Of a stretch of 64,000 bases of DNA, positions 16,667 through 25,243 are shown piece by piece. This stretch comes from an uncultured Clostridia bacterium (GTDB lineage: Bacteria; Bacillota; Clostridia; Christensenellales; Borkfalkiaceae). The stretch is from NCBI GenBank assembly GCA_944368155.1, contig CALVWW010000003.1:62001-126000 (forward strand), written 5' to 3'. The notes beneath the pieces were generated by a model. The model was not told where the DNA came from and searched no databases. It saw only the letters and a list, made by a program, of their open reading frames with translations. The position numbers and the translations under genes are program-made. The stretch's first letter is position 1. Every line of letters begins with the position of its first letter.

Positions 16667-17656
16667 TTAAAAAATATCGCGTTCAACAGAACTGTAAAAA
16701 AGTTTTGCCGCTTCCTCCCCCTTTGCAAAGGAAAGAATCCACATAAGTTTGGTAACCGCCGCCTCCAATGTCATGCAACGCGCCTCCAACACATTTCCGC
16801 ACGCGCGCAGCCGCCGACCCACGGCGTATTTATCGAGGGAACTTCCCTCGTGCTCTGTCTGGGTTGTGAGCACAGCAGTTTTCCCTGCCGCCATAAAACG
16901 CGCGAGGCGGGTAAAAAACGCGTCGTTTTCATAGTTGGGCAGGCCGCCCGCACCGAACGATTCGATGACCAGACCGTCGCAATGTCCGTCGAGATAGTCA
17001 AAGACGTCGGCGCTAAGACCGGGTATCATTTTAAGAACAAACACATTTTCATTGAGGGAGCGGTAAAATTCAGGAACGCCGTCAGGCTTTGCGTCGACAA
17101 CATAATAAAAAGGCTTCCCGTCGCGCATGACTGCGATTGCGGGAAAATCGATGCTGGAGAAGGCGTTGAATGAGCGCGTACGCGTCTTCTTTGCGCGCGT
17201 GCCCAGAATTACGTTGCCGTCGAACACAATGCGCACGCCGAAAGCGCCTTCGTCCGCACAGAATAAAAAGGCGTCGGAGAGGTTGCGGCGGGCGTCGGTG
17301 TCGCGCGAGTAGACAGATTTCTGCGAACCCGTTAAAACTATGGGCTTTGCGCTCTTCTGCACGAGATATGAAAGAGCGGCGGCCGTGTACGCCATGGTAT
17401 CGGTGCCGTGCGTGACGACAAAACCGTCGAATGCGCTGTAATTTTCTTCTATTATGCGGGCTATCGCAAGCCAGTGCGGAGCATAAACGTTTGTACTGTC
17501 GAGATTGAAGGGTTGGACGGCATGCACATTGCACACTTTTGCCACCTCCGGCACGCAGGACAAGAGCTCTGAAGGCGAAATCGCGGGCGCAAGGCCCTCC
17601 GCCGTCTCTTTAGATGCTATCGTGCCGCCCGTGGCTATCATTAATATATTTTTCAT
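16667..17656 (-). CDS. ansA: Type I L-asparaginase
   Basis: Hydrolyses asparagine to aspartate and ammonia. It has 329 residues with no signal peptide, so it is cytoplasmic. The first catalytic motif is MIATGGTIAS (Thr at residue 12), the second VVTHGTDTMAYTA near residue 83, and the Lys of GSQKS follows near 111. The start MKNILMIATGG fits the family. It is transcribed alone on the minus strand between a plus-strand lipoprotein gene and a divergent gene. Confidence 0.93.
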   Translation of the reverse strand: MKNILMIATGGTIASKETAEGLAPAISPSELLSCVPEVAKVCNVHAVQPFNLDSTNVYAPHWLAIARIIEENYSAFDGFVVTHGTDTMAYTAAALSYLVQKSAKPIVLTGSQKSVYSRDTDARRNLSDAFLFCADEGAFGVRIVFDGNVILGTRAKKTRTRSFNAFSSIDFPAIAVMRDGKPFYYVVDAKPDGVPEFYRSLNENVFVLKMIPGLSADVFDYLDGHCDGLVIESFGAGGLPNYENDAFFTRLARFMAAGKTAVLTTQTEHEGSSLDKYAVGRRLRACGNVLEARCMTLEAAVTKLMWILSFAKGEEAAKLFYSSVERDIF

Positions 17657-17766
17657 AGACTACCTTTGCGCGAAATTTGCTCAGCTTCGGCACCTGAACT
17701 TTACGGCGACATTATAGCTTGTTTTATTATTGCAGTCAACCTTAAGCGCTTTAAAATTTCAGGGTA

Positions 17767-17795
17767 TTGAAAAAGTCGCTTTTCTATGATATAAT
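17767..17795 (+). promoter_or_regulatory. Sigma-A promoter for the gene at 17821
   Basis: TTGAAA (17767-17772), 17-bp spacer, TATAAT (17790-17795). This places the transcript start near 17802 and excludes in-frame starts at 17767 and 17794, which lie inside the promoter. Confidence 0.7.
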
Positions 17796-17820
17796 GGACA
17801 AAAAAGCAGACGACAAAACT

Positions 17821-18840
17821 ATGGAAAAGATAATTTATGCTAAAATTAAAGAACTTCTGGACGGCATGGTGAGCGTGGATGTTACTGCGGCCGACGGCAA
17901 AAGGCATGAACTGAACGGAAATTACGTTCTGCACTTCGGTGAGGGACGGCTCGACACGACTTTCAGCGAGATAACCGTAGAGGGCTACACCTCCACCTGC
18001 GACAGACAGACGAAAAAGTTCGCCACCTTTGAAGAAATGTGTGCGTTTTTAAAAGGAATCGGCGCCGCTGACGGCAAATTTATGTTTCTTACGAAGTGCG
18101 GAGGTTTTGCAAGCACGTCGGAGTATGAAACAAAGGGCCGGTTCGATTCACTCGATATGGAGGGTATTTTAAACTACTACCGCGACGCGGACGAGTTCGA
18201 ACTTGTTGACCGTTCACCCGTATACGAAAAACTTTCCGACGGGGAAGTGGAGGCAATCAGGAACGAATGCAACGAATGGGCAAAACTCTCGGCCAAAAAT
18301 TTATACGGCGAGCTTGCGCCGGAAGAACGGCAAAAGCTCCCTGAATTTGAACAGCTTTGGCAGGAGATTTGCGAGGAAGTTGCGGCGTTTTTGAAGAAGG
18401 TAAAATACGGCAAACTTAAAAAGGGGGCGAGCCGGTTTATTTGCGACCATGTGGGCGAGGACACAAAATACAGCGAGCCCGCACACTTTTTCTGGCATAC
18501 TTATCACGGTTGCGAAATGGCGGCAATGCAGTGCGAGCAGGCTGAAAACTTTAAAAAAGCAGAGGGAAAAGAAGTAATATTTGAAAACGCGCACTTTGCG
18601 CCCCTCCTTCCGCATCTGATATCTTCGCGCATGACCTTTATATGGCACTGCACGATAAGCGGTTCGCCGGCAAGAGTTTACCGCTTTGCGCTCAACGACA
18701 AAACGAGGGCTTGGCTTAAGCAATATAAGAGCGACTACGATTTGGAAGAACTGCAAGATTTGGCGCTTTATAAGGGCGGTAAACTCGTTTTCTCTTCCTG
18801 CACGCACGAAGTATACCACAACGACTACTCCGACAAATAA
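17821..18840 (+). CDS. Conserved hypothetical protein (possibly DUF3878)
   Basis: 339 residues, soluble, no signal peptide or membrane segment. It contains a Cys/His-bearing stretch (HFFWHTYHGCEMAAMQCEQA near residues 220-240) and charged helical regions. It faintly recalls DUF3878 proteins of Clostridia, but I am not sure. The ATG at 17821 is chosen because the promoter overlaps all earlier starts; the leader is about 19 bases with no clear ribosome-binding site. It is monocistronic, ended by a strong hairpin. Confidence 0.7.
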   Translation: MEKIIYAKIKELLDGMVSVDVTAADGKRHELNGNYVLHFGEGRLDTTFSEITVEGYTSTCDRQTKKFATFEEMCAFLKGIGAADGKFMFLTKCGGFASTSEYETKGRFDSLDMEGILNYYRDADEFELVDRSPVYEKLSDGEVEAIRNECNEWAKLSAKNLYGELAPEERQKLPEFEQLWQEICEEVAAFLKKVKYGKLKKGASRFICDHVGEDTKYSEPAHFFWHTYHGCEMAAMQCEQAENFKKAEGKEVIFENAHFAPLLPHLISSRMTFIWHCTISGSPARVYRFALNDKTRAWLKQYKSDYDLEELQDLALYKGGKLVFSSCTHEVYHNDYSDK

Positions 18841-18924
18841 ATGCGTGGACAGAGTGACGCCGGAAGCTGTTATATATAGTGAAAGGAGCAAAGCCTGAAA
18901 AAGGATTGCGAGAGGAGAATTTAT

Positions 18925-18965
18925 GCCGCCCGCGGCGCAAAGACAGCTTTTGCGCCGCGGGCGGC
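18925..18965 (+). terminator. Strong GC-rich terminator hairpin
   Basis: GCCGCCCGCGGCGCAAA pairs perfectly with TTTGCGCCGCGGGCGGC (17 pairs, loop of about 7). It ends the gene at 17821; only a weak T-run follows. Confidence 0.65.
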
Positions 18966-18990
18966 AATCATCATTATTGATAAAAATTAT

Positions 18991-19539
18991 ATGATTAAAA
19001 TAACTATACAGAAACTGAAAGAAAGCAATTTCAATTACTGCTCGCTTGATGATTTTATGCTCAAGCAAAGTGTAAGCGAGTGTTGGAGAAAAAACGGAGA
19101 TGTTTACAAACTTACCAAAGTTAACTACACAGAGGATTGGGATTTAAACAAACGCAGGTCGATTGCCCGTCAAATAGCAGAACTGATAAAAAATGACGGC
19201 GCGGCGTTCGGTGCCTTTTGCCGCAACAAAATTATAGGGTTTGCTTTGATAGACCCGTTATTTTTCGGTTCGGCAAAACAATATCTCGATTTGGCGATGC
19301 TATATGTTTCCCTTCCGTACCGAAGGCATGGCATAGGGAGACAATTATTTCGTGCAGCTTGCGATGAAGCTATTTTGCGCGGCGCAAAAAAACTATATAT
19401 TTCAGCTCACTCTGCAAAAGAGAGCGCTGCCGCATACTTTAATTACGGTTGTACGTTCGCAGAAGAAATTAACAGTCTCCTTATAGAAAAAGAGCCGTTT
19501 GATTTACAGCTGGAATTTGATTTGCTAAAAAAATTGTAA
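18991..19539 (+). CDS. GNAT family N-acetyltransferase
   Basis: 182 residues with the GNAT fold: strand LDLAMLYVSLPYRRHGIGRQLF (key acetyl-CoA loop Y-R-R-H-G-I-G-R) near residues 100-120, then an alpha/beta end with Y-F-N-Y-G near 150, where GNATs often read FYxxxGF. The target is unknown. No ribosome-binding site is seen before the ATG, which follows an A/T-rich TTGATAAAAATTAT run. It is lower in GC than its neighbours, which could mean transfer. Confidence 0.85.
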   Translation: MIKITIQKLKESNFNYCSLDDFMLKQSVSECWRKNGDVYKLTKVNYTEDWDLNKRRSIARQIAELIKNDGAAFGAFCRNKIIGFALIDPLFFGSAKQYLDLAMLYVSLPYRRHGIGRQLFRAACDEAILRGAKKLYISAHSAKESAAAYFNYGCTFAEEINSLLIEKEPFDLQLEFDLLKKL

Positions 19540-19621
19540 CACCGATGACTGATACATAAGGATGACTTCAGAGACAAACACTCTCAAAAACAAAACTTTT
19601 AAAATGACAGGCGATAAACTT

Positions 19622-20152
19622 TTACCTTAAACCGCGCAGATATTTATATACGGCGGCAATCGTCTTGGCGTCGCATATTTCGCCGTTCTCTATCATGCGC
19701 TCCACTTCACAAAGTTTGACAAAGCGAGCGTTGATAAATTCGTCGTCATCGAGGTGCTGCCCCGCCATTTCTCCGCCTTCGGCAAGATAGATGTGAATTA
19801 TCTCGTCGGTGTAGCCGGGGGAAGGATATATATCGACGAGGTGATAAAGCTCTTCCGCCCTGTACCCGGTTTCCTCCTCAAGCTCGCGCATTGCGGCCGC
19901 TTTCGGGTCCTCGCCGCGGCCGAGCTTGCCTGCGGGTATCTCCCATATTACTTTGTTGTACGGGAAACGGAACTGCCGCTCCATGAGCACCTTGCCGCCT
20001 TTGACAAAGAGCACGGCGGCGCCGCCCGGGTGGCGTACCACTTCCCTTAAAGCGGTATGCCCGTTGGGCAGTTTTACGTCGCTGAGTTCAAGCGTTATTA
20101 TTTTCCCCTCATAGAAGGTCTTTTTTGAAATCTGTTCCTCTTCGAGCTTCAA
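19622..20152 (-). CDS. nudF: Nudix hydrolase, ADP-ribose pyrophosphatase type
   Basis: 176 residues. The Nudix box runs from GKLGRGEDPKAAAM to RELEEETGY (G-x5-E-x7-REUxEExGU), preceded by WEIPAG, the pattern of ADP-ribose pyrophosphatases that split ADP-ribose to AMP and ribose 5-phosphate. The start is a TTG at 20152 that overlaps the upstream gene's TGA as TTGA, 7 bases after GGAGG. It forms a two-gene operon with the hypothetical gene before it. Confidence 0.9.
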   Translation of the reverse strand: MKLEEEQISKKTFYEGKIITLELSDVKLPNGHTALREVVRHPGGAAVLFVKGGKVLMERQFRFPYNKVIWEIPAGKLGRGEDPKAAAMRELEEETGYRAEELYHLVDIYPSPGYTDEIIHIYLAEGGEMAGQHLDDDEFINARFVKLCEVERMIENGEICDAKTIAAVYKYLRGLR

Positions 20153-21105
20153 TCGGAACCTCCGAGCGTTGACCTGAGCATTATAGAAAACTGAGAAAAA
20201 TTATTATGGCATGCAGAATAGTATTCGTATCCTCTCAGCACAGCATACATAGTATTTGTTCTGCCCTCGCGCACGGCAGCCTCTATCTCGCCGAGCATAA
20301 GATAACCGTCCTGCTTATCGGCTTCGGGCATGAGCGAGCGGGCAATCAAATCTCTTTCGTAAGCGACCAGCATAGACACTGCCGTAAATTTTTCCGCAGC
20401 GTCGGGGTTTGGCACGGGTCTGGGCGGCACAGACGAATATTCATCTGCAGCCTGAACGGGTTGCTGCTGCAAACCGCGGGACGGAACGGGCATTTCAGCA
20501 TATATCTGCTGCGGCTGCGGCATAGCTACGCCGAACGAACTTACAGAACCGTGCGGCAAAACTGCTTCCGAACTATATGTATTTGTTTTCGGGGCATTAT
20601 ATGCTCCCGAAGGCGGCGCGACATATGATACCTGCTGAACCTGAGCATGAGGGGCGGCCCCCTCCACCTCCACACTGAACACATCGCGGAGAATATCTTC
20701 CATACTGTCTATCACAAGATTGCAGAAACTGCGGAAACTTGCATAATAACTGCCGTCTTCAGGGAAGAACTGTTGAAGAAATTCGTTGAAGTTTATGGTA
20801 TCATGGTCGAATTCAACGAGCAGACAAAAGATAAAGGCAAGCCGTTCGCCCGCAGATTCGGGGAGGACGAGACGGCGTTCGCCGAGAAAACTGCCGTTTA
20901 CAGACACAAAGTATTTGCGCTTTGCCGAGACGTAGTCAAAATGCGCGGTTGCCGCCTGAAATAGCTCATAGAGAACAGGGCTGTTGACTATGCACTTCAA
21001 AAGGTCCTTTATTCTGGTCGTGGCCATAATAAATTTACTCTTTTTAAGCTGCTCGCACTTTTTTAAAAATTCAACAATCTGCTCGCCCGTGCTCTTAGCT
21101 TTCAT
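20149..21105 (-). CDS. Hypothetical protein upstream of nudF
   Basis: 318 residues, not recognised. The N-terminal ~165 residues look globular and helical (MKAKSTGEQIVEFLKKCEQ...). Residues ~170-255 form a Pro/Gln/Ser-rich linker (APHAQVQQ, QPQQIYAEM, LQQQPVQ), and the last ~60 residues are again helical. The ATG at 21105 is preceded by AAGGGTGTGAG; a longer frame extends upstream over the divergent promoter and is rejected. It is translationally coupled to nudF. Confidence 0.72.
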   Translation of the reverse strand: MKAKSTGEQIVEFLKKCEQLKKSKFIMATTRIKDLLKCIVNSPVLYELFQAATAHFDYVSAKRKYFVSVNGSFLGERRLVLPESAGERLAFIFCLLVEFDHDTINFNEFLQQFFPEDGSYYASFRSFCNLVIDSMEDILRDVFSVEVEGAAPHAQVQQVSYVAPPSGAYNAPKTNTYSSEAVLPHGSVSSFGVAMPQPQQIYAEMPVPSRGLQQQPVQAADEYSSVPPRPVPNPDAAEKFTAVSMLVAYERDLIARSLMPEADKQDGYLMLGEIEAAVREGRTNTMYAVLRGYEYYSACHNNFSQFSIMLRSTLGGSD

Positions 21106-21191
21106 ACTCACACCCTTATACATAATAATTTTTGTTGATATATAGATTATATCACATATTTTGCAAAATAAAATAAATTTTGAGTAATTAG

Positions 21192-21220
21192 TTGCTTTTA
21201 ATTTATAAATTATGTATAAT
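21192..21220 (+). promoter_or_regulatory. Promoter of the DUF4364 gene
   Basis: TTGCTT (21192-21197), 17-bp spacer, TATAAT (21215-21220). The -10 overlaps an ATG at 21212, so that codon cannot be the start. Confidence 0.6.
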
Positions 21221-21262
21221 GATATCACTTTTTTCACGACAGAAGGGGAATTTTCAAAAGTT

Positions 21263-21787
21263 ATGCTGAATACCGGCGAGACGTCGATTAACAAATTAAT
21301 AATTCTTTTTGTGTTCGACAAGATGGAGAGCGCCATTTCAGAGAGGACGATAGTCGACATGTGTTCCTCATCCAACGACTGGATGGGTTACATGGACTGC
21401 GTCAATGTTATTCACAAACTTTTGGACGACAACTTTATCTGCATAGTAAACGAGGACGAGGACACGCTCTACACGATAACGCCCGACGGACGAGAGACGC
21501 TTGCTAACTTCTACATAAAGATACCAAAGAGCGTGCGGGAAGAGATTTCGCAGTTCGTTAAAAAGAACAGCTCCCGCTACAGGAACAAACAGGAGTGCCG
21601 CTCGGACTACTATCAGAACAAGGACGGGACTTATACCGTTTATCTGAAAATTCTTGCGCCCGTTCAACCGATACTCGAACTGAAATTCGTCGTTCCAGAC
21701 AGAAAAACGGCGAATAAGATTTATAAAAAATGGGAGGAAAAGGCTTCCGATTTATACGCTGTTATATACGAAAACCTTTCAGACTGA
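21263..21787 (+). CDS. DUF4364 family protein (winged-helix)
   Basis: 174 residues, the normal size of this clostridial family. After the start, NKLIILFVFDKMESAISERTIVDMC is typical, with a winged-helix prediction over the first ~90 residues and a beta-rich C-terminal part (DGTYTVYLKIL, LELKFVVP). Function is unknown; DNA binding is plausible. The promoter overlaps the ATG at 21212, so the ATG at 21263 is preferred; GGGG lies rather far upstream (16 bases), so the start is not certain. It is followed within 2 bp by a TSCPD gene. Confidence 0.82.
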   Translation: MLNTGETSINKLIILFVFDKMESAISERTIVDMCSSSNDWMGYMDCVNVIHKLLDDNFICIVNEDEDTLYTITPDGRETLANFYIKIPKSVREEISQFVKKNSSRYRNKQECRSDYYQNKDGTYTVYLKILAPVQPILELKFVVPDRKTANKIYKKWEEKASDLYAVIYENLSD

Positions 21788-21789
21788 CT

Positions 21790-22047
21790 ATGTTTACTTT
21801 TACCACTTCAGGCACTTGTTCGCGCAAAATATCCTTTGACGTAGACAGCGAAAACAAAATTCACAACGTAAAGTTTGCAGGCGGCTGCACAGGCAACACG
21901 CAGGGCGTTGCAAAACTTTGCGAGGGAAGAGATATCGACGAGCTTGAAAATCTTTTGAGCGGCGTACTCTGCCGCAACGGCACGTCCTGTCCTGACCAGC
22001 TTTCCAAAGCCATAGCAGAATACAAAAAATCAGTAAAGAATGCGTAA
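21790..22047 (+). CDS. TSCPD domain protein (TIGR03905 type)
   Basis: 85 residues. Conserved cysteines and the closing motif are seen: CSRKISF, FAGGCTGNTQGVAKLCEG and RNGTSCPDQLSKAI. The TSCPD domain also occurs at the C-terminus of class II ribonucleotide reductases, where the Cys pairs bind metal; the role of the free-standing form is unknown. It starts 2 bp after the DUF4364 stop, so the two are one transcript. Confidence 0.9.
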   Translation: MFTFTTSGTCSRKISFDVDSENKIHNVKFAGGCTGNTQGVAKLCEGRDIDELENLLSGVLCRNGTSCPDQLSKAIAEYKKSVKNA

Positions 22048-22104
22048 CATAATACTGCGCAAAATGAGCCCGGCTGTTACTGATTAGTCAAAACATTTAA
22101 AAAC

Positions 22105-22146
22105 CTCCCGCCTTTTATGTAATTAGGAAACTACAAAAAGCGGGAG
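22105..22146 (+). terminator. Terminator after the TSCPD gene
   Basis: CTCCCGCTTTT-type stem: CTCCCGCCTTTT pairs with AAAAAGCGGGAG, followed by ATTTTTGTTTTT. Confidence 0.75.
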
Positions 22147-22210
22147 ATTTTTGTTTTTAAAGCGCATCACGGCGCGCTTTACTGTTAACACCGGCATGTT
22201 TATATGTATA

Positions 22211-22250
22211 AAAAAACCATGGGCGGCAAAATTGCCTCCCATGGTTTTTT
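22211..22250. terminator. Bidirectional terminator before the hydratase gene end
   Basis: AAAAAACCATGGG pairs with CCCATGGTTTTTT. T-runs on both strands fit the minus-strand hydratase gene ending at 22256 and any plus-strand read-through. Confidence 0.75.
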
Positions 22251-22255
22251 ATTGA

Positions 22256-24487
22256 TTAAAGCCCCGCCTTCTGCCTGTTATAGTTTATCAGGCACCCGGA
22301 GAGAATAATCTGTTTTTCTTCAGGCGTGAGGAAACCGAGCTCGAGTTGTATATTTTTCACTTTACCGCCGGATATATGTTTTGCCGGCACAACGTCCGCC
22401 CCCTCTTTAAGAAGTCCGACTATATTTTCGATATAAATATAGTCGCCTACGTTATAGTCGAAACTTCTGCACACAAGGGGAAGCATGCCCCAGTTTATGA
22501 GATTGGAACGATAGCGCTTGGTTGCATATTCGGTTGCGATGTTGGCAACTCCGCCGAGTACGCGCTGACAGGAAGCCGCCTGTTCGCGGGCGGAACCGTC
22601 GCCCGGCTTTCTTGCAACGACGCAGCTGCCGTACATGGTGTTTTCATCGAGCGGAATTCCTACCTCTTTGAGCACCTCTGCGGGAAGCGAGCCGCTCTCG
22701 CGCCTTGATTTTTCGTCGGCCATGACTGACTTTGCCCTGCCTACATAACCGGGGTCCTTGCGGGAGAGGGCAAACTGAGCAAGACGCATGGGGTTGGAGC
22801 GGTATGAAGAAGTCTCACCCGAAGGGATGAGCTCGTCTGTGGTGGTGACGGGGTCGGTCAAAACGGAGACAGCCTTCATGAGCACGCTGTTTGCAAGGGG
22901 AATCTGTTCGGGCCAGTCGGCAATGTTGTTGCCGTATATAAGCCCGGTTTCCGGCTGAGCGTTGCCCCAGCCGCGGTATACGCGCTTTTCGTATATAGAG
23001 CCGTCGAAAAAATACTTTTTGACTTTTTTTGTATATTCCGCCTCTGTGCCCGGGGTCAGCACGCCGCCGTTTGCAGCAGTTGCCGCAATCGAACGCGCGT
23101 CCATCAATGCCACTGCAGAGAGCTGGCCCTCGCCGAGCTTGGAGCCTTCCCTGTTTTCAAAATTGCGGGTGGTATGACGGATGGATAGTCCGTTGTCGGC
23201 TGGCGTGTCGCCGGCGCCGAAGCAGGGTCCGCAGAACGCCGTTTTTACTATTGCGCCCGCACCCATGAGCGTTGAAATGTAGCCGTTATCCACTAGGCAC
23301 TTGAACACAGGCTGGCTCTGCGGATATACGTTCAAAGAGAATTCGCCGTTGCCGCAGCTGCCGCCCTTTAAAATTTCGGCGGCCTCGGCTATATTTTCAT
23401 ACATGCCGCCCGCACAGCCGGCGATTACGCCTTGGTCGACATAAATTCTGCCGTCCCTGATTTTGTCGGTGAGATGGAACGTATCGGCGCCCTTTAACTT
23501 GTTGCCGAGCGCCTCAACCCCGCCTAAGATATCCCTTGCATTTTCAATCACTTCTCTTATCGTATAAGCATTCGAGGGATGGAAAGGAAGGGCTATCATC
23601 GGCTCTATGCGCGAAAGGTCGATTACAACAGCGCCGTCATAATAGGCGGGCTGTTCGGGATGAAGCTCTTTAAAGTCACCCTCTCTGCCGTGAATCCTGA
23701 AGAATTCGCGCGTTACCTCGTCGGTCTCCCATATACTTGAGAGGCATGTGGTTTCGGTAGTCATCACGTCGATGCCGAGGCGGTAGTCCATTGAAAGATT
23801 TTTTATGCCGGGGCCGATAAATTCAAGCACTTTATTTTTTACGAAACCTTTTTTGAACGTGGCACCCACAAGGGCTATTGCAACGTCCTGAGGACCGACG
23901 CCCTTTTTGGGCTTACCGCGAAGGTAAACGGCGATAACTTCCGGGCGTTTTACGTCGTAAGTCTGACCGAGAAGCTGTTTTACGAGCTCGGGGCCACCTT
24001 CGCCCACCGCCATTGTGCCGAGGGCGCCGTAGCGGGTATGGGAATCGGAGCCGAGAATCATGGCGCCGCACTTTGCCTCCGCCTCCCTCATATACTGGTG
24101 AATTACGGCAAGGTGCGGAGGAACATAATTTCCGCCGTACTTCTTTGCGGCGGAGAGGCCGAACACATGGTCGTCCTCGTTTATCGTGCCGCCGACGGCG
24201 CACAGCGAATTGTGGCAGTTGGTGAGAGTATATGAAAGGGGAAACTGCTTTAACCCCGAGGCCTTGGCTGTTTGAATTATGCCGACGTAGGTTATATCGT
24301 GCGAAGCAAGCGCGTCGAATTTAATTTTAAGATTTTCGTCGTCGCCCCTGTTGTGCGAAGAGAGAATTTTATATGCCATCGTGCTCTTTTTGGCACGCAG
24401 TTTTTTCTCTTCGACCATAAACGCGGCACTCTCTTTGAAGAGCTTGTCTTCCATATAATAAACGCCGCCTTTAATGAGCTTTATCAT
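22256..24487 (-). CDS. Aconitase-family hydratase (YbhJ-like)
   Basis: 743 residues, like E. coli YbhJ and clostridial proteins annotated hydratase. Aconitase-type [4Fe-4S] ligands are visible in AGCAGG near residue 367 and FCGPCFGAGDTPADNG near 425; the substrate region has GSDSHTRYGALGTMAVGEGG near 150. The C-terminal swivel domain is present (SYRSNPMRLA, RSNLINWGMLPL). The exact substrate is unknown; no citrate synthase or isocitrate dehydrogenase is nearby. The ATG at 24487 follows GGGG; a second in-frame ATG at 24454 (MEDKLF) is possible. Confidence 0.85.
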   Translation of the reverse strand: MIKLIKGGVYYMEDKLFKESAAFMVEEKKLRAKKSTMAYKILSSHNRGDDENLKIKFDALASHDITYVGIIQTAKASGLKQFPLSYTLTNCHNSLCAVGGTINEDDHVFGLSAAKKYGGNYVPPHLAVIHQYMREAEAKCGAMILGSDSHTRYGALGTMAVGEGGPELVKQLLGQTYDVKRPEVIAVYLRGKPKKGVGPQDVAIALVGATFKKGFVKNKVLEFIGPGIKNLSMDYRLGIDVMTTETTCLSSIWETDEVTREFFRIHGREGDFKELHPEQPAYYDGAVVIDLSRIEPMIALPFHPSNAYTIREVIENARDILGGVEALGNKLKGADTFHLTDKIRDGRIYVDQGVIAGCAGGMYENIAEAAEILKGGSCGNGEFSLNVYPQSQPVFKCLVDNGYISTLMGAGAIVKTAFCGPCFGAGDTPADNGLSIRHTTRNFENREGSKLGEGQLSAVALMDARSIAATAANGGVLTPGTEAEYTKKVKKYFFDGSIYEKRVYRGWGNAQPETGLIYGNNIADWPEQIPLANSVLMKAVSVLTDPVTTTDELIPSGETSSYRSNPMRLAQFALSRKDPGYVGRAKSVMADEKSRRESGSLPAEVLKEVGIPLDENTMYGSCVVARKPGDGSAREQAASCQRVLGGVANIATEYATKRYRSNLINWGMLPLVCRSFDYNVGDYIYIENIVGLLKEGADVVPAKHISGGKVKNIQLELGFLTPEEKQIILSGCLINYNRQKAGL

Positions 24488-24656
24488 GTGAACTACCCCT
24501 TTTATAATTATAGTACAGGTTTTATTATAACAAATGCACGGCGATTGTTCAAGGCTTTGCCGCATACAAATTCATAACAAACGCAAAAAAGTTTGACCGT
24601 TTTAAACTGCAAAATCAAAAAAACGAGCGTAAAGCGGCAATTTAAGCAAAATAACC

Positions 24657-24686
24657 TTGATTTTTTCATATGCAATGTTGTATAAT
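24657..24686 (+). promoter_or_regulatory. Promoter giving a leaderless transcript
   Basis: TTGATT (24657-24662), 18-bp spacer, TATAAT (24681-24686), then six T and the ATG at 24693. Transcription would begin at or next to the start codon. Confidence 0.65.
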
Positions 24687-24692
24687 TTTTTT

Positions 24693-25184
24693 ATGAAAAT
24701 TTTCAGATACAAATTTACTAAACTCATATATGCGCTCATAGGCGTTATTCTTGCGCTGAGCGTTGCCGGCTTTGCCATAACGCTGTGGCAGGTGTTAAGA
24801 TACGGGCTGGAAAGCTCGGCAAACCCCACATTCACCGTCATCAGATATATTCTTATGTTCATCGTGACGGTTGCGCTGTTTGTAATTTTGTTGTCGTTGC
24901 TCATCTCGTCCTACTACGCCGTAGACGGCAAGACGAAAATGATAATCACCAGCTTCGGCTTTATAAAGAGCAGATATGAGATTGCTAAAATAGACGCCGT
25001 CACGCTCGACAGAACTACAAACAAGCTGACAGTTACCTTTGAAGACGGGCACTTCATCGTCATTGTGGTAAAGGACGAATGGTATGAAGATTTTGTTCAG
25101 GCTATACTCGACGTAAACCCGAGAATAGAGTACAGCATAAAATCAAAGACGAGCACAGGCGAAGACGACGAAAAAAAATCATGA
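24693..25184 (+). CDS. Small membrane protein with PH-like cytoplasmic domain
   Basis: 163 residues. Two membrane helices (about 13-33 and 53-78) are followed by a beta-rich domain (DGKTKMIITSFGFIKSRYEIAKID, TNKLTVTFED, HFIVIVVKDEW) resembling bacterial PH-like domains, and an acidic tail. No function is known. The promoter's -10 lies six bases before the ATG, with no ribosome-binding site, so translation is probably leaderless. A strong terminator follows. Confidence 0.72.
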   Translation: MKIFRYKFTKLIYALIGVILALSVAGFAITLWQVLRYGLESSANPTFTVIRYILMFIVTVALFVILLSLLISSYYAVDGKTKMIITSFGFIKSRYEIAKIDAVTLDRTTNKLTVTFEDGHFIVIVVKDEWYEDFVQAILDVNPRIEYSIKSKTSTGEDDEKKS

Positions 25185-25203
25185 AATGAACTATATTAAA
25201 CGC

Positions 25204-25234
25204 TGGCGCCGCGGCAGGTTTTGCCGCGGCGCCA
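25204..25234. terminator. Terminator between convergent genes
   Basis: TGGCGCCGCGGCA pairs perfectly with TGCCGCGGCGCCA; T-rich on the plus side. It serves the gene ending at 25184 and plsY ending at 25244. Confidence 0.75.
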
Positions 25235-25243
25235 TTGATTTTA

